Shown here: one piece after another, positions 1-9,536 of the stretch
How the letters are laid out: each line of letters starts with the position of its first letter
How positions within the stretch are numbered: position 1 is the first letter of the stretch
Assembly: GCA_025560025.1 (NCBI GenBank)
Contig: CP048485.1
Coordinates: 2,510,501 to 2,574,500, forward strand
DNA from: Agrobacterium tumefaciens
Lineage (GTDB): Bacteria > Pseudomonadota > Alphaproteobacteria > Rhizobiales > Rhizobiaceae
Length of the DNA stretch: 64,000 nt
Direction: 5' to 3'
Position numbers and translations under genes: made by a program
Notes under the pieces: generated by a model
Database searches by the model: none
Told to the model about the DNA's origin: nothing
Seen by the model: the letters and a program-made list of their open reading frames with translations, nothing else

Positions 1-2
1 AT

Positions 3-3000
3 GGAAGGGCAAGCGCCGACGATATAGAATATTATTCCGCAGAGATGCTGGCAGCGAGCGCCGCTCACAGTTTCGGCGCGCTGTCGCACTGGACCGGAGA
101 GGCGCCCCATATCAGCATTACCCAGGTGGAGGGCGTTTCCCCGCGGGATATTCCTGTAACGGTTCTCACGATTATCGGCCGCAACATGCCGTTCCTCTAT
201 GATTCCGTCATGGGCGAAGTCACAAGCAGCTATCGTGGACTTTATCTTGCGGTACATCCGATCCTCGTTCGCGACGACACCGCCCAGGCAGGTTACCGCC
301 TTGCGGAGCCCGAAGATGATCCCACCGAGAATATCAGCCTCATCCAGCTGCATATCGCGCCGCTGACCGCGCAGGCCGCCGCAACGCTGGAAGAACGGCT
401 GCGTTTCGTCCTGGCGCAGGTCCAGTTCGCCTATCGCGACTGGCGGCCCATGCTGGCAAAGCTCGATGAAGCGCTGGACGAACTGTCAAAGCGCGGCTCG
501 TCGCGACGCAAGACCGAACGGACGGAAGCCGTCGAATTCCTCAACTGGCTTCGCAACGACAATTTCACTTTCCTCGGCATGCGCGACTACACCTATTCCG
601 GCAAGGGAAAGAACGCGAAGATCGAACGCGGTGACGGCGTCGGTCTCGGCAGCCTCAGCGATCCGGATGTGCGCGTCCTGCGCCTCGGCAAGAACGCCGT
701 GACGACAACGCCGGAAATTCTTGCCTTCCTCGATGGCCCGGATTTCCTCATCGTCACCAAGGCGAATGTGAAGTCCATCGTGCATCGCCGTGCCTATATG
801 GATTATATCGGCATCAAGCGCTTTGACGAGGACGGTAATGTCATTGGCGAATTGCGTATCGTCGGCCTGTTCACCGCCACGGCCTATACGCGTTCGGTGA
901 AGCAGATACCGCTGCTGCGCGCCAAGGTGGCCGATGTCGAGCGGCACTTCGGTTTCGATCCGAACAGCCATTCCGGCCGCATCCTGCAGAACACACTCGA
1001 AGCCTATCCCCGCGACGATCTCTTCCAGATCGAAACGGATCTGCTGATCCGCTTCATCGAGCAGATCATGGAATTGAGCGACCGTCCGCGCGTGCGTGTC
1101 CTCGCCCGCATCGACCGTTTCGACCGCTTCGTCTCGGCCATCATTTTCGTGCCGCGCGAGGAATACAATTCCTATGTGCGCGAGAAGATCGGCGACTATC
1201 TGAGCAAGGTCTATGACGGGCATATTTCCGCCTATTATCCCGCCTTCCCTGAAGGGGCTGTCGCCCGCGTCCACTTCATCGTCGGCCGCACGGAAGGCAA
1301 GACGCCGCGTATCGCCCAGGATAAGCTCGAAGATGCCGTCAGCGATATCGCCGCACGCTGGATAGACCATTTTGTTGCCCTCTCCGAGCCGGGTGCGCCG
1401 GTGCTGGAGGTGGATCAGGCCTATCAGGAAGCCTTCACGCCCGAAGAGGCGATCGGCGACATGACGGATATCCTGGCCGCCGCAAAAGGCGAGCCAGTCC
1501 GCATTGAGTTCTACCAGCAGGAAGGCCAATCGGCCGATACCCTTTCGCTGAAGATATTCCATCGCGACGGCCATCTGCCGCTCTCGCGGCGCGTGCCGCT
1601 GCTCGAAAATCTGGGCTTCAACGTCATCAGCGAGCGCACCTTCGACGTTGGTGTCGTTTCGGATGGCGAAAAGCGCGATATCGTGCTGCATGATATGGAA
1701 CTATCCGTCGCCAAGGGCACGACGCTCGATCTGCCGCATTACGGGCAGAAACTGGAAGAGGCTTTTCTTGCCGCCTTCTCCGGCAAGGTGGATAACGACA
1801 ACTTCAACCGCCTGATCCTCGCCTGCGGCCTGACCGTGCGTGAAGTGTCCGTGCTGCGCGCCTATGCCCGTTATCTGCGCCAGACCGGCATTGTCTATTC
1901 GCAGGAGCATATTTCCGAAACGCTCTTCAAATACCCCGCCATTTCCCGGAATATTTTCGCGCTTTTCAAGGCTGGCTTCGATCCATCCATCGAAGAAAAG
2001 AAGCGGCTGAAGAAACTCGCGGAGATACACAAGGCGATCGAGACGGCATTGAGCGGCGTTCCCAACCTCGACGAGGACCGTACGCTCAGGCGCTACGTCA
2101 ACGCCATCGACGCAACGCTTCGCACCAACTACTTCCAGAAAAATGCCGACGGCACGCCGCGTGACCTATTGGCGTTCAAGTTCGATCCGAAACATCTGGA
2201 TGGCCTGCCCGATCCGCGTCCCTTCCGCGAAATCTTCGTTTATGGAACCGAGGTTGAAGGCGTGCACCTGCGCTTCGGCAAGGTCGCGCGCGGCGGTCTT
2301 CGCTGGTCGGATCGCGGCCAGGATTACCGCACGGAAGTGCTCGGTCTCGTCAAGGCCCAGCAGGTCAAGAATGCGGTCATCGTGCCTGTCGGCGCCAAGG
2401 GCGGCTTCTTCCCTAAGAACCTGCCCGTCGGCGGTTCCCGCGACGAGGTCTTCAACGCCGGCCGCGAAGCCTACAAGACCTACATCCGCACCCTGCTCTC
2501 CATCACCGACAATATCGTCGACGACGCCATCGTGCCGCCGGCCGATACGTTGCGGCTGGATGGTGACGACCCCTATTTCGTCGTCGCCGCCGACAAGGGA
2601 ACGGCAACCTTCTCCGATACGGCGAACGGCCTTGCCCACGACGCCGGCTTCTGGCTGGACGATGCCTTCGCATCGGGCGGCTCGGCCGGTTACGACCACA
2701 AGAAGATGGGCATCACCGCCCGCGGCGCCTGGGAAACGGTAAAGCGCCATTTCCGTGAAATGGATACCGACATCCAGACAACGCCTTTCACGGTTGCGGG
2801 TGTGGGCGACATGTCCGGAGACGTTTTCGGCAACGGCATGTTGCTGTCGGAAAAGATCAGGCTGATCGCCGCCTTCGATCACCGTGATATCTTCATCGAC
2901 CCGAATCCCGATACCGATAAATCCTTTGCCGAACGCAAGCGGCTTTTCGAACTGCCGCGTTCCAGCTGGCAGGATTATGATCGCTCTACTCTCTCCGCCG

Positions 3001-4661
3001 GCGCGATGATCATCTCGCGCTCCGAAAAATCGGTGAACCTGACGCCGGAAGCCGTCGCTGCCATCGGTATCGACAAGTCCGTCGCCACACCCTTCGAGAT
3101 CATGACCGCCATTCTGAAGGCGCCCACCGATCTTCTGTGGTTTGGCGGCATCGGCACGTACATCAAGGCGGCGGTGGAAACCAATGCCGAGGTGGGTGAC
3201 AGGGCCAACGACCCCATCCGCGTCAACGCCACGGAGTTGCGCGCCAAGGTCATCGGCGAAGGCGCCAATCTGGGCATCACCCAGAAGGGCCGCATCGCTT
3301 ATGCGCTGGCGGGTGGACGTTGCAATTCCGACGCCATCGACAACTCGGCTGGCGTGAACTCCTCCGACGTCGAGGTCAACATCAAGATCGCGCTTGCCTC
3401 CGCCGTCAATAGCGGTCGCCTGACGATGCCGAAGCGCAACCAGCTTCTCGCTTCCATGACACCGGAAGTGGCGCAGCTGGTGCTGCGCAACAACTATCTG
3501 CAATCGCTGGCGATCTCGCTCACGGAACGGCTTGGGCTCGCAAACCGCGAAGAGCTCGGCCGCCTCATGAGCGCGCTCGAGGCAACCGGGCAACTGAACC
3601 GCAAGGTTGAAACCCTGCCGAACAATGCCGAACTCAGCGAAAGATACGCCACCGGAAAGCCGCTGACCCGGCCGGAAATCGGCGTGCTTCTTTCCTATGC
3701 CAAGCTGACCCTGTTCGATGCACTGGTGGCAAGCCCGCTTCCCGACGAGCCCTATCTCCAGCATCTCCTGGTCGACTATTTCCCGGCCAAGATGCAGAAG
3801 AACTATGCCGACGATATCAAGGCGCATCGCCTGCACCGTGAAATCGTCGCGACCGCGCTCGCCAATGCCGTGGTGAACCGCGGCGGTCCGGGTTTCGTGC
3901 AGAAACTCGCTGACGCAAGCGGCCTTCTGGCGGCCGATGTCGTCAAGGCGGCGGTGATCGTTGAGGATGGTTTCGGCCTCAAACGCCTGTGGGGCGAGGT
4001 CGACGCGCTTGACGGCAAGGTGGGCGGTGAAGTCCAGAACGGTCTTTATGCCACGATCACCCGCATCTTCTCGGATGCGAGCCGCCTTTACCTGCAAACC
4101 GGAAGCGCGGGTGCGGGAACGAGTGACATGGCGACCGAAATCGAGCGCCTGAAAACCGCCATCAAGACGCTGTCGCCGGCAGCGGCGAAATATCGTCGCG
4201 AACTTGGTGTCACGGAGATCGACGGTGTTCCCTCCGGCCTTCTGGAAGAACTGGATACGCTTTCCCTGCTGGTCTATGTGCCGGAAATCATGCGCATTGC
4301 CGAAAGTGCAGGCACAACGCTTGCCCGAGCCGCCGAAAGCTATGCCACCGTCTCGTCAACCTTCCGTGTCGCGCGTCTGCTGGATGCCAGCCAGCGCATC
4401 ACGCCCGTTGATCACTATGAGAGCCTGGCTCTCCTGCGCAGCCAGGACCAGATCGCCTTGTCGAGACGACGTATCGTCATTTCGGCGCTCACCGAGCATG
4501 CCAAGGAGAAGGATCCGGTTCAGGCCTGGTATGCGGCAGACCGCGTGCGCGTCAACCGCATCGTTTCCGAACTCGGCGCGCTCAGCGAAAGCGGCGATAC
4601 CAACCTCGCCCGCCTGACGGTGGCGGCAGGGCTGCTTGGCGATATCGTTCAGGCGCGCTGA
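3..4661 (+). CDS. gdh: NAD-specific glutamate dehydrogenase, large (180-kDa class), 5' truncated
   Basis: Oxidatively deaminates L-glutamate to 2-oxoglutarate with NAD+, in the cytoplasm. The frame is open from the left window edge, so the true start lies outside; 1552 residues are visible and the family is usually about 1600, so only a few dozen are missing. The catalytic core lies around visible residues 750-950: a GLRWSDR motif, a lysine-rich stretch ending VGAKGGFFPK, and GVGDMSGDVFGNG. The long N-terminal half with ACT-like regions is what separates this class from the 50-kDa enzymes. The gene stands alone, followed by a hairpin and an unrelated transporter. Identification rests on family motifs and length. 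Whether it acts mainly in catabolism, as is usual for this class, cannot be seen here. Confidence 0.95.
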   Translation, partial: GRASADDIEYYSAEMLAASAAHSFGALSHWTGEAPHISITQVEGVSPRDIPVTVLTIIGRNMPFLYDSVMGEVTSSYRGLYLAVHPILVRDDTAQAGYRLAEPEDDPTENISLIQLHIAPLTAQAAATLEERLRFVLAQVQFAYRDWRPMLAKLDEALDELSKRGSSRRKTERTEAVEFLNWLRNDNFTFLGMRDYTYSGKGKNAKIERGDGVGLGSLSDPDVRVLRLGKNAVTTTPEILAFLDGPDFLIVTKANVKSIVHRRAYMDYIGIKRFDEDGNVIGELRIVGLFTATAYTRSVKQIPLLRAKVADVERHFGFDPNSHSGRILQNTLEAYPRDDLFQIETDLLIRFIEQIMELSDRPRVRVLARIDRFDRFVSAIIFVPREEYNSYVREKIGDYLSKVYDGHISAYYPAFPEGAVARVHFIVGRTEGKTPRIAQDKLEDAVSDIAARWIDHFVALSEPGAPVLEVDQAYQEAFTPEEAIGDMTDILAAAKGEPVRIEFYQQEGQSADTLSLKIFHRDGHLPLSRRVPLLENLGFNVISERTFDVGVVSDGEKRDIVLHDMELSVAKGTTLDLPHYGQKLEEAFLAAFSGKVDNDNFNRLILACGLTVREVSVLRAYARYLRQTGIVYSQEHISETLFKYPAISRNIFALFKAGFDPSIEEKKRLKKLAEIHKAIETALSGVPNLDEDRTLRRYVNAIDATLRTNYFQKNADGTPRDLLAFKFDPKHLDGLPDPRPFREIFVYGTEVEGVHLRFGKVARGGLRWSDRGQDYRTEVLGLVKAQQVKNAVIVPVGAKGGFFPKNLPVGGSRDEVFNAGREAYKTYIRTLLSITDNIVDDAIVPPADTLRLDGDDPYFVVAADKGTATFSDTANGLAHDAGFWLDDAFASGGSAGYDHKKMGITARGAWETVKRHFREMDTDIQTTPFTVAGVGDMSGDVFGNGMLLSEKIRLIAAFDHRDIFIDPNPDTDKSFAERKRLFELPRSSWQDYDRSTLSAGAMIISRSEKSVNLTPEAVAAIGIDKSVATPFEIMTAILKAPTDLLWFGGIGTYIKAAVETNAEVGDRANDPIRVNATELRAKVIGEGANLGITQKGRIAYALAGGRCNSDAIDNSAGVNSSDVEVNIKIALASAVNSGRLTMPKRNQLLASMTPEVAQLVLRNNYLQSLAISLTERLGLANREELGRLMSALEATGQLNRKVETLPNNAELSERYATGKPLTRPEIGVLLSYAKLTLFDALVASPLPDEPYLQHLLVDYFPAKMQKNYADDIKAHRLHREIVATALANAVVNRGGPGFVQKLADASGLLAADVVKAAVIVEDGFGLKRLWGEVDALDGKVGGEVQNGLYATITRIFSDASRLYLQTGSAGAGTSDMATEIERLKTAIKTLSPAAAKYRRELGVTEIDGVPSGLLEELDTLSLLVYVPEIMRIAESAGTTLARAAESYATVSSTFRVARLLDASQRITPVDHYESLALLRSQDQIALSRRRIVISALTEHAKEKDPVQAWYAADRVRVNRIVSELGALSESGDTNLARLTVAAGLLGDIVQAR

Positions 4662-4678
4662 TCGACCATCCGAAAAAC

Positions 4679-4705
4679 GCCATCCGGGTTATTGGCCCGG
4701 ATGGC
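4679..4705 (+). terminator. Hairpin after NAD-GDH, probable terminator
   Basis: A perfect 10-bp GC-rich stem (GCCATCCGGG with CCCGGATGGC) and a 7-nt loop start 17 nt after the dehydrogenase stop codon. No run of T follows, so it could be a processing or 3'-stabilising hairpin rather than a fully intrinsic terminator. Confidence 0.6.
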
Positions 4706-4771
4706 GATAGATGGCACGATGCGCCAGCATCCGACCTTCTATCCTCCCCCTGATATCCGATAGGACGATGA

Positions 4772-6148
4772 ATGACTGTCCCCACCCCGAATGCGGAAAC
4801 AGTGGTTGCCAAACGCGGCATCTGGGGCTGGGTCATGTTCGACTGGGCGGCGCAGCCCTTCTTTACGGTCGTTACGACCTTCGTTTTCGGTCCCTATTTC
4901 GTCGCCCGCCTCACCGATGATCCGATTTCGGCGCAGGCGACATGGAGCAACATGGCGACGGTGTCGTCGATCATCATCGCCCTCTTCTCCCCCATCCTCG
5001 GCTCCATCGCTGACCAATCCGGCGCGAGAAAGCCGTGGATCGCCTTTTTTGCGGTCATCAAGATCGTAAGTCTCTTTTTACTTTGGTTCGCAGCACCGGG
5101 CTCACCGCTCATCCTGCCGATCATCTGCATGATCCTCGCCTCCATCGCGGCGGAGTTTTCTATCGTCTTCAACGATTCCATGATGCCGCGACTGACCAAT
5201 CCGCAGAATGTCGGACGCATTTCCAATCTCGCCTGGGGGCTCGGTTATCTCGGCGGCATGGTGGTGTTGATCGCCGTGGTGACACTTCTGGCCGCCAACC
5301 CGCAAACCGGACTGACGATTGCCGGCATCAAACCGCTTTTCGGTCTCGATCCGGCAACCGGCGAGGACGCCAGAATAACCGGTCCATTCGCGGCACTCTG
5401 GTATCTCATCTTCATTCTGCCGATGTTTCTGCTGACCCCGGACGCCGAAAAGGGCCTGCCTTTCGGAGCCGCGATCCGCTCGGGACTGGGGGAACTCAAG
5501 ACAACCCTGCGCGAATTGCGCTACCGCCCCGTGCTGTTGCGGTTTCTCATCGCGCGCATGCTTTATCAGGACGGCGTCAATGGTGTGCTCATTCTGGGTG
5601 GAGCCTTTGCGGCCGGCATGTTCGGCTGGGCGACAATGGAAATCGGCCTCTTCGGCATTCTCCTCAATGTCGTCGCCATCGCAGGCTGCTTTGCGGCCGG
5701 ACGCGTTGATCAGAAACTCGGTTCTCGCATCACCATTCTCATCAGTCTGGTGCTCCTGCTGCTCGCCACGCTCGGCATCGTCTCCACGGAAAAGGGCTCG
5801 ACCCTGTTCGGCTGGGTGCAATTGTCGACGGCGGATAATGGCGGCATCTTCGCCACCGGCGCGGAAAAAGCCTATCTGCTTTATGGCGTATTGATCGGCC
5901 TCGCCTTCGGCCCCGTCCAGGCCTCGTCGCGCTCTTATCTCGCCCGCAATATCACCGTGGCGGAGGCGGGCCGCTATTTCGGCATCTATGCGCTTTCCGG
6001 CCGCGCCACGAGTTTCATGGCGACACTATCGTTTTCCATAGCAACCTATATAAGCGGCTCTGCCCATATCGGCATGGCCACGCTCATCCTGTTCCTGGGG
6101 GCTGGATTTCTGCTGTTGCTGCGTGTGCCCGAACGGGCCGCAAACTGA
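4772..6148 (+). CDS. MFS transporter, UMF1 (Atg22-like) family
   Basis: Integral inner-membrane permease of 458 residues with about 12 hydrophobic segments. An early GWVMFDWAAQPFFT segment is characteristic of the UMF1/Atg22-like branch of the major facilitator superfamily. The first cytoplasmic loop carries a loose MFS signature (LGSIADQSGARKPW). The ATG follows a weak purine-rich stretch. The family includes the eukaryotic vacuolar amino-acid effluxer Atg22; the substrate of the bacterial members is generally unknown and nothing nearby identifies it. The gene is monocistronic, between the GDH hairpin and an inverted-repeat element. Confidence 0.85.
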   Translation: MTVPTPNAETVVAKRGIWGWVMFDWAAQPFFTVVTTFVFGPYFVARLTDDPISAQATWSNMATVSSIIIALFSPILGSIADQSGARKPWIAFFAVIKIVSLFLLWFAAPGSPLILPIICMILASIAAEFSIVFNDSMMPRLTNPQNVGRISNLAWGLGYLGGMVVLIAVVTLLAANPQTGLTIAGIKPLFGLDPATGEDARITGPFAALWYLIFILPMFLLTPDAEKGLPFGAAIRSGLGELKTTLRELRYRPVLLRFLIARMLYQDGVNGVLILGGAFAAGMFGWATMEIGLFGILLNVVAIAGCFAAGRVDQKLGSRITILISLVLLLLATLGIVSTEKGSTLFGWVQLSTADNGGIFATGAEKAYLLYGVLIGLAFGPVQASSRSYLARNITVAEAGRYFGIYALSGRATSFMATLSFSIATYISGSAHIGMATLILFLGAGFLLLLRVPERAAN

Positions 6149-6204
6149 AGAACCTGAAACTTATAAGACGCGCGAGTGATGATAAATCGCTCCGCATATT
6201 CGAC

Positions 6205-6279
6205 GTCATCCTCGGGCTTGACCCGAGGATCCATTGATTTCAGCATGTTGTGGATCCTCGGGTCTAGCCCGAGGATGAC
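6205..6279. repeat. Nested palindromic intergenic repeat (two arms, 1 mismatch)
   Basis: Two 29-nt arms, 6205-6233 and 6251-6279, are inverted copies with one mismatch, separated by 17 nt. Each arm is itself palindromic around CCTCGGG/CCCGAGG. Short palindromic elements carrying a GTCATCCTCGGG core are, from memory, dispersed in many alphaproteobacterial genomes. It lies between the convergent MFS gene and phaR and could fold as a strong bidirectional terminator. No transposase is associated. Confidence 0.85.
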
Positions 6280-6374
6280 GGCGGAGAGGCCTGAACACCT
6301 TGGTCAACAAGCTGGAAGCTGCATCGCGGATATAGGCAAGCGAAGCGCACCGCTTCTGAATTCCACAGCCTTCA

Positions 6375-6950
6375 TCAGAGCTGGTCGAGTTTTTGCTGCA
6401 ATGCGCGCAGCTGCGCCTTCAGCTCATCAATCTCGGAGGCATTCGGCTTGCGGGTTTCCTTGGGTGCCTGCGGCATTGCGAAAGGTGTGAAGCCCTGCAT
6501 CGCCTGCCGGAAGAGTTCCGTGTTGCGGCGGATCTGCTCTTCCATCATCTGCAATGGCGCCTGAAAATTGCGGGCGAGCGAACCGTCGCCGAAAGCCTTG
6601 GCCATATGCTCCTGCATCTGGCTCTGCTGATCGGAAAAGGTCTTCATCGAATGTTCGAGAAAGGTCGGCACGACCATCTGCATCTGGTCGCCGTAATAGG
6701 AGATAAGCTGCCGCAGAAATGCCGTCGGCAACAGCGTATTGCCGGTTTTGGCTTCCTGTTCGACAATGATCTGCGTCAGCACCGCGTGGGTAATGTCTTC
6801 GGAGGACTTGGCGTCCTGAACCTTGAAGTCCTCACCACGCTTGACCATCTGCGCCAGGTCGTCGAGCGTCACATAAGTGCTGGTGCCGGTATTGTAGAGC
6901 CGCCGGTTGGCATATTTTTTAATGATTGTTTCGCCGTCGTGTTTCGCCAT
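6375..6950 (-). CDS. phaR: Polyhydroxyalkanoate synthesis repressor PhaR
   Basis: DNA-binding regulator of polyhydroxybutyrate metabolism, 191 residues. The N-terminal PHB/PHA accumulation-regulator domain (about residues 8-70) holds the conserved IIKKYANRRLYNT and TYVTLDDLA motifs. Family members bind promoters of phasin and phaR-type genes and are displaced by nascent PHB granules. The C-terminus (about 170-191) is a heptad-rich coiled coil. The start at 6950 has a strong AGGAGG just upstream. It is divergent from phaA-phaB across 242 nt, which fits auto- and cross-regulation. Its 3' end faces the MFS gene and the palindromic repeat. Confidence 0.95.
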   Translation of the reverse strand: MAKHDGETIIKKYANRRLYNTGTSTYVTLDDLAQMVKRGEDFKVQDAKSSEDITHAVLTQIIVEQEAKTGNTLLPTAFLRQLISYYGDQMQMVVPTFLEHSMKTFSDQQSQMQEHMAKAFGDGSLARNFQAPLQMMEEQIRRNTELFRQAMQGFTPFAMPQAPKETRKPNASEIDELKAQLRALQQKLDQL

Positions 6951-7051
6951 GCCCGCCTCCTCGCGATGATGGTATTTTTTTGTTTTTTGGTGTTATTGCT
7001 CTTCCCGCTGCAAAGTGTATGCGCAAAACGAGCCCTCTGACAAATGTTTTG

Positions 7052-7063
7052 TGCATCGCAACA
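7052..7063. promoter_or_regulatory. Candidate PhaR operator
   Basis: TGCATCGCAACA matches, with one deviation, the TGC-N3-GCA type consensus I recall for Paracoccus PhaR. A weaker TGCGCAGCA copy lies at 7074-7082. Both sit in the 242-nt divergent region between phaR and phaA. The assignment is inference from location and remembered consensus. Confidence 0.4.
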
Positions 7064-7192
7064 GTTTGTTTTTTGCGCAGCAATTTTTCGCAAGATTCCA
7101 GCTTGATTTAGCAACATCTTTTAAAGCAACTTTCGGCATTTGACTTGTATTGAAAGCTTTGCCAGTCTCCGCCCGCATGTGAGGAGAAACAG

Positions 7193-8374
7193 ATGACATT
7201 GCCTTCAATCGTGATTGCCAGCGCTGCCCGCACCGCTGTCGGCTCTTTCAATGGCCACTTCGCCAATACGCCCGCCCACGAGCTTGGGGCAACGGTCATT
7301 GAGGCCGTGCTGGAACGGGCTGGCGTTGCGGCGAGTGAAATCGATGAAGTCATCCTCGGTCAGGTACTCACCGCAGGCGAAGGGCAGAATCCAGCGCGAC
7401 AGGCGGCCATGAAGGCCGGCATTCCGCAGGAAGCAACCGCTTTTGGCGTCAATCAGCTCTGCGGTTCCGGCCTGCGCGCCGTCGCACTCGGCATGCAGCA
7501 GATCGTGACGGGCGACGCGGCCATCGTCATTGCCGGCGGACAGGAATCCATGTCCATGGCGCCCCACTGCGCCCATCTGCGCGGCGGTGTGAAGATGGGC
7601 GATTTCAAGATGATCGACACCATGCTGAAAGACGGCCTGACCGACGCCTTTTACGGTTACCACATGGGGATAACTGCCGAGAACATTGCCCGCCAGTGGC
7701 AGCTTTCCCGTGATGAACAGGACCAGTTCGCCGTTGCATCGCAAAACAAGGCCGAAGCCGCACAGAACTCCGGCCGTTTCGCCGACGAGATCGTGGCCTT
7801 TACGGTTAAAGGCCGCAAGGCCGATATCGTCATCGATGCGGATGAACATATCCGCGCCGGCGCCTCTCTCGAAACAATGGCAAAACTGCGCCCGGCCTTC
7901 GACAAGGAAGGCACGGTAACGGCAGGCAACGCCTCCGGCCTCAACGATGGCGCAGCCGCCACACTCCTGATGTCGGAGCAGGAAGCGGCAAGGCGCGGCA
8001 TCAAGCCGCTGGCGCGTATCGCGTCCTGGGCGACGGCCGGCGTCGATCCGCAAATCATGGGAACCGGTCCCATCCCCGCCTCTCGCAAGGCTCTGGCCAA
8101 GGCCGGCTGGTCGATTGGCGATATTGGCCTGGTCGAAGCCAACGAGGCCTTCGCCGCCCAATCCTGTGCGGTGGTGCGCGAACTCGGCCTCGATCCCGCT
8201 ATCGTCAACGTCAACGGCGGCGCAATTGCCATCGGCCATCCGATCGGCGCTTCCGGCGCGCGCGTCCTCAACACGTTGATCTACGAAATGCGCCGTCGCA
8301 ACGTGTCCAAGGGTCTTGCAACGCTCTGCATCGGCGGCGGCATGGGTGTCGCCATGTGCATCGAAGCGCTCTGA
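7193..8374 (+). CDS. phaA: Acetyl-CoA acetyltransferase (beta-ketothiolase) PhaA
   Basis: Condenses two acetyl-CoA to acetoacetyl-CoA, the first step of PHB synthesis. Its 393 residues are the normal thiolase length. The acyl-accepting Cys90 lies in NQLCGSG, GHPIGASG carries the catalytic His near residue 350, and CIGGGMG near the C-terminus carries the second active-site Cys. A GAGGAG ribosome site precedes the ATG. It is followed after 170 nt by phaB, so the two probably form one transcription unit. The position opposite phaR supports a PHB role over a purely degradative thiolase. Confidence 0.95.
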   Translation: MTLPSIVIASAARTAVGSFNGHFANTPAHELGATVIEAVLERAGVAASEIDEVILGQVLTAGEGQNPARQAAMKAGIPQEATAFGVNQLCGSGLRAVALGMQQIVTGDAAIVIAGGQESMSMAPHCAHLRGGVKMGDFKMIDTMLKDGLTDAFYGYHMGITAENIARQWQLSRDEQDQFAVASQNKAEAAQNSGRFADEIVAFTVKGRKADIVIDADEHIRAGASLETMAKLRPAFDKEGTVTAGNASGLNDGAAATLLMSEQEAARRGIKPLARIASWATAGVDPQIMGTGPIPASRKALAKAGWSIGDIGLVEANEAFAAQSCAVVRELGLDPAIVNVNGGAIAIGHPIGASGARVLNTLIYEMRRRNVSKGLATLCIGGGMGVAMCIEAL

Positions 8375-8544
8375 AAGCCGCAACGCCGCTTTCCAGAAAG
8401 CAATTCCGGTTCAGCGAACAATAGGGTAGAAGCAGCCTCCCATTGGCCGCATTTCTATGGCCGTTGAGCACGACACGAATTTCAGCAGGATGAAGCATCC
8501 TCGCACATATGCAGGCGCTTCAATGACAGGTCATGGAGGCCTAT

Positions 8545-9270
8545 ATGAGCCGGGTTGCGTTGATTTCCGGCGGGACGAGCGGCATCGGCGCCGCTATCGC
8601 CCGCGCCTTGAAAGCTGCCGGTTACCGGGTGGCCGTCAACTACGCCTTCACGACGGACAGGGCGGAAGCATTCCAGAAAGAAACCGGCATTCCCGCCTTT
8701 CAATGGGACGTCCGCGACTATGATGCCTGCGTGAATGGCATTGCAAAAGTGGAAGAAACCTTCGGTCCGGTCGAGGTGCTGGTCAACAATGCCGGCATCA
8801 CCCGCGACGCGATGTTTCACAAGATGACACCGCAGCAGTGGCGTGAGGTGATCGACACCAATCTCACCGGCGTCTTCAACATGACACATCCCGTCTGGCC
8901 GGGCATGCGCGATCGCGGCTTCGGACGCATCGTCAATATTTCCTCGATCAATGGCCAGAAGGGGCAGGCGGGGCAGGCCAACTACTCCGCCTCGAAGGCA
9001 GGCGATATCGGCTTCACCAAGGCGCTTGCGCAGGAAGGCGCCAGCCGCAACATCACTGTCAACGCGATCTGCCCCGGCTATATCGGCACGGAAATGGTGA
9101 GAGCTATTCCGGAAAAAGTGCTGGCCGAACGGATCGTGCCGCAAATTCCCGTCGGCCGGCTGGGCGAACCGGAAGAAATTGCGCGTTGCGTCCTGTTTCT
9201 GGTGTCAGACGAGGCCGGCTTCATCACCGGCTCCACCATGACGGCCAATGGTGGGCAATATTTCGCCTGA
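8545..9270 (+). CDS. phaB: Acetoacetyl-CoA reductase PhaB
   Basis: Short-chain dehydrogenase of 241 residues that reduces acetoacetyl-CoA to (R)-3-hydroxybutyryl-CoA with NADPH, the second step of PHB synthesis. The nucleotide-binding SGGTSGIG is at the N-terminus, followed by NNAG near residue 85, then the catalytic Ser and YSASK Tyr/Lys near residues 140-155. An in-frame ATG exists 12 nt upstream, but the ATG at 8545 is preferred because GGAGG lies 5 nt before it. The preceding gap holds a perfect AGGATG-AAG-CATCCT inverted repeat (8487-8501). No PHB synthase is in the window. Confidence 0.95.
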   Translation: MSRVALISGGTSGIGAAIARALKAAGYRVAVNYAFTTDRAEAFQKETGIPAFQWDVRDYDACVNGIAKVEETFGPVEVLVNNAGITRDAMFHKMTPQQWREVIDTNLTGVFNMTHPVWPGMRDRGFGRIVNISSINGQKGQAGQANYSASKAGDIGFTKALAQEGASRNITVNAICPGYIGTEMVRAIPEKVLAERIVPQIPVGRLGEPEEIARCVLFLVSDEAGFITGSTMTANGGQYFA

Positions 9271-9420
9271 TAACGGTGCGCGTAGCTGTCGTGGCAATCG
9301 AAAGCGGTAAACTTTTCGTGATAATTGCTTCTGCGATTTTGCGAAGCACAAAAACTTGAACATAAAACACCGCAATAATGAAACCGCTAAACCGATGAAA
9401 ACACGATAGTTTTCGTATAG

Positions 9421-9437
9421 TTTAGAATGAGTCTAGA
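9421..9437. promoter_or_regulatory. Candidate Irr (iron control element) box upstream of bfd-bfr
   Basis: TTTAGAA-TGA-GTCTAGA resembles the TTTAGAA-N3-TTCTAAA iron control element I recall for rhizobial Irr, with the left half intact and 5 of 7 positions in the right half. It lies 99 nt upstream of the bfd start. Irr control of bacterioferritin genes is known in Rhizobiales; its use here is inferred. Confidence 0.45.
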
Positions 9438-9468
9438 AATCCGCCGGGCTTTTGGAAGGAGGTTTTTC

Positions 9469-9497
9469 TTGACATTTGGTGTCCTGTTTTGGTTTAA
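9469..9497 (+). promoter_or_regulatory. Candidate promoter for bfd-bfr
   Basis: TTGACA (9469-9474), a 17-nt spacer and GTTTAA (9492-9497) form a plausible housekeeping-type promoter 39 nt before the bfd start. The -10 match is weak. A competing TATAGT hexamer lies at 9415-9420, directly beside the candidate Irr box. Confidence 0.4.
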
Positions 9498-9536
9498 GAA
9501 CGAAAACAACGTGTTGCGTCATACAGGCAGTCCATC

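Noticed and set aside
2166..4097. Long minus-strand reading frame (643 codons) opposite the NAD-GDH gene
   Set aside because: It mirrors the codon positions of a well-identified gene in GC-rich DNA and its translation has no domain; a shadow.
7205..8383. Minus-strand frame covering all of phaA
   Set aside because: Exact antisense of a thiolase with intact active site; no ribosome site or family resemblance.
8487..8501. Perfect AGGATG-AAG-CATCCT inverted repeat between phaA and phaB as a terminator or operator
   Set aside because: Too short (6 bp, 3-nt loop), no T-run and no second copy; noted only.
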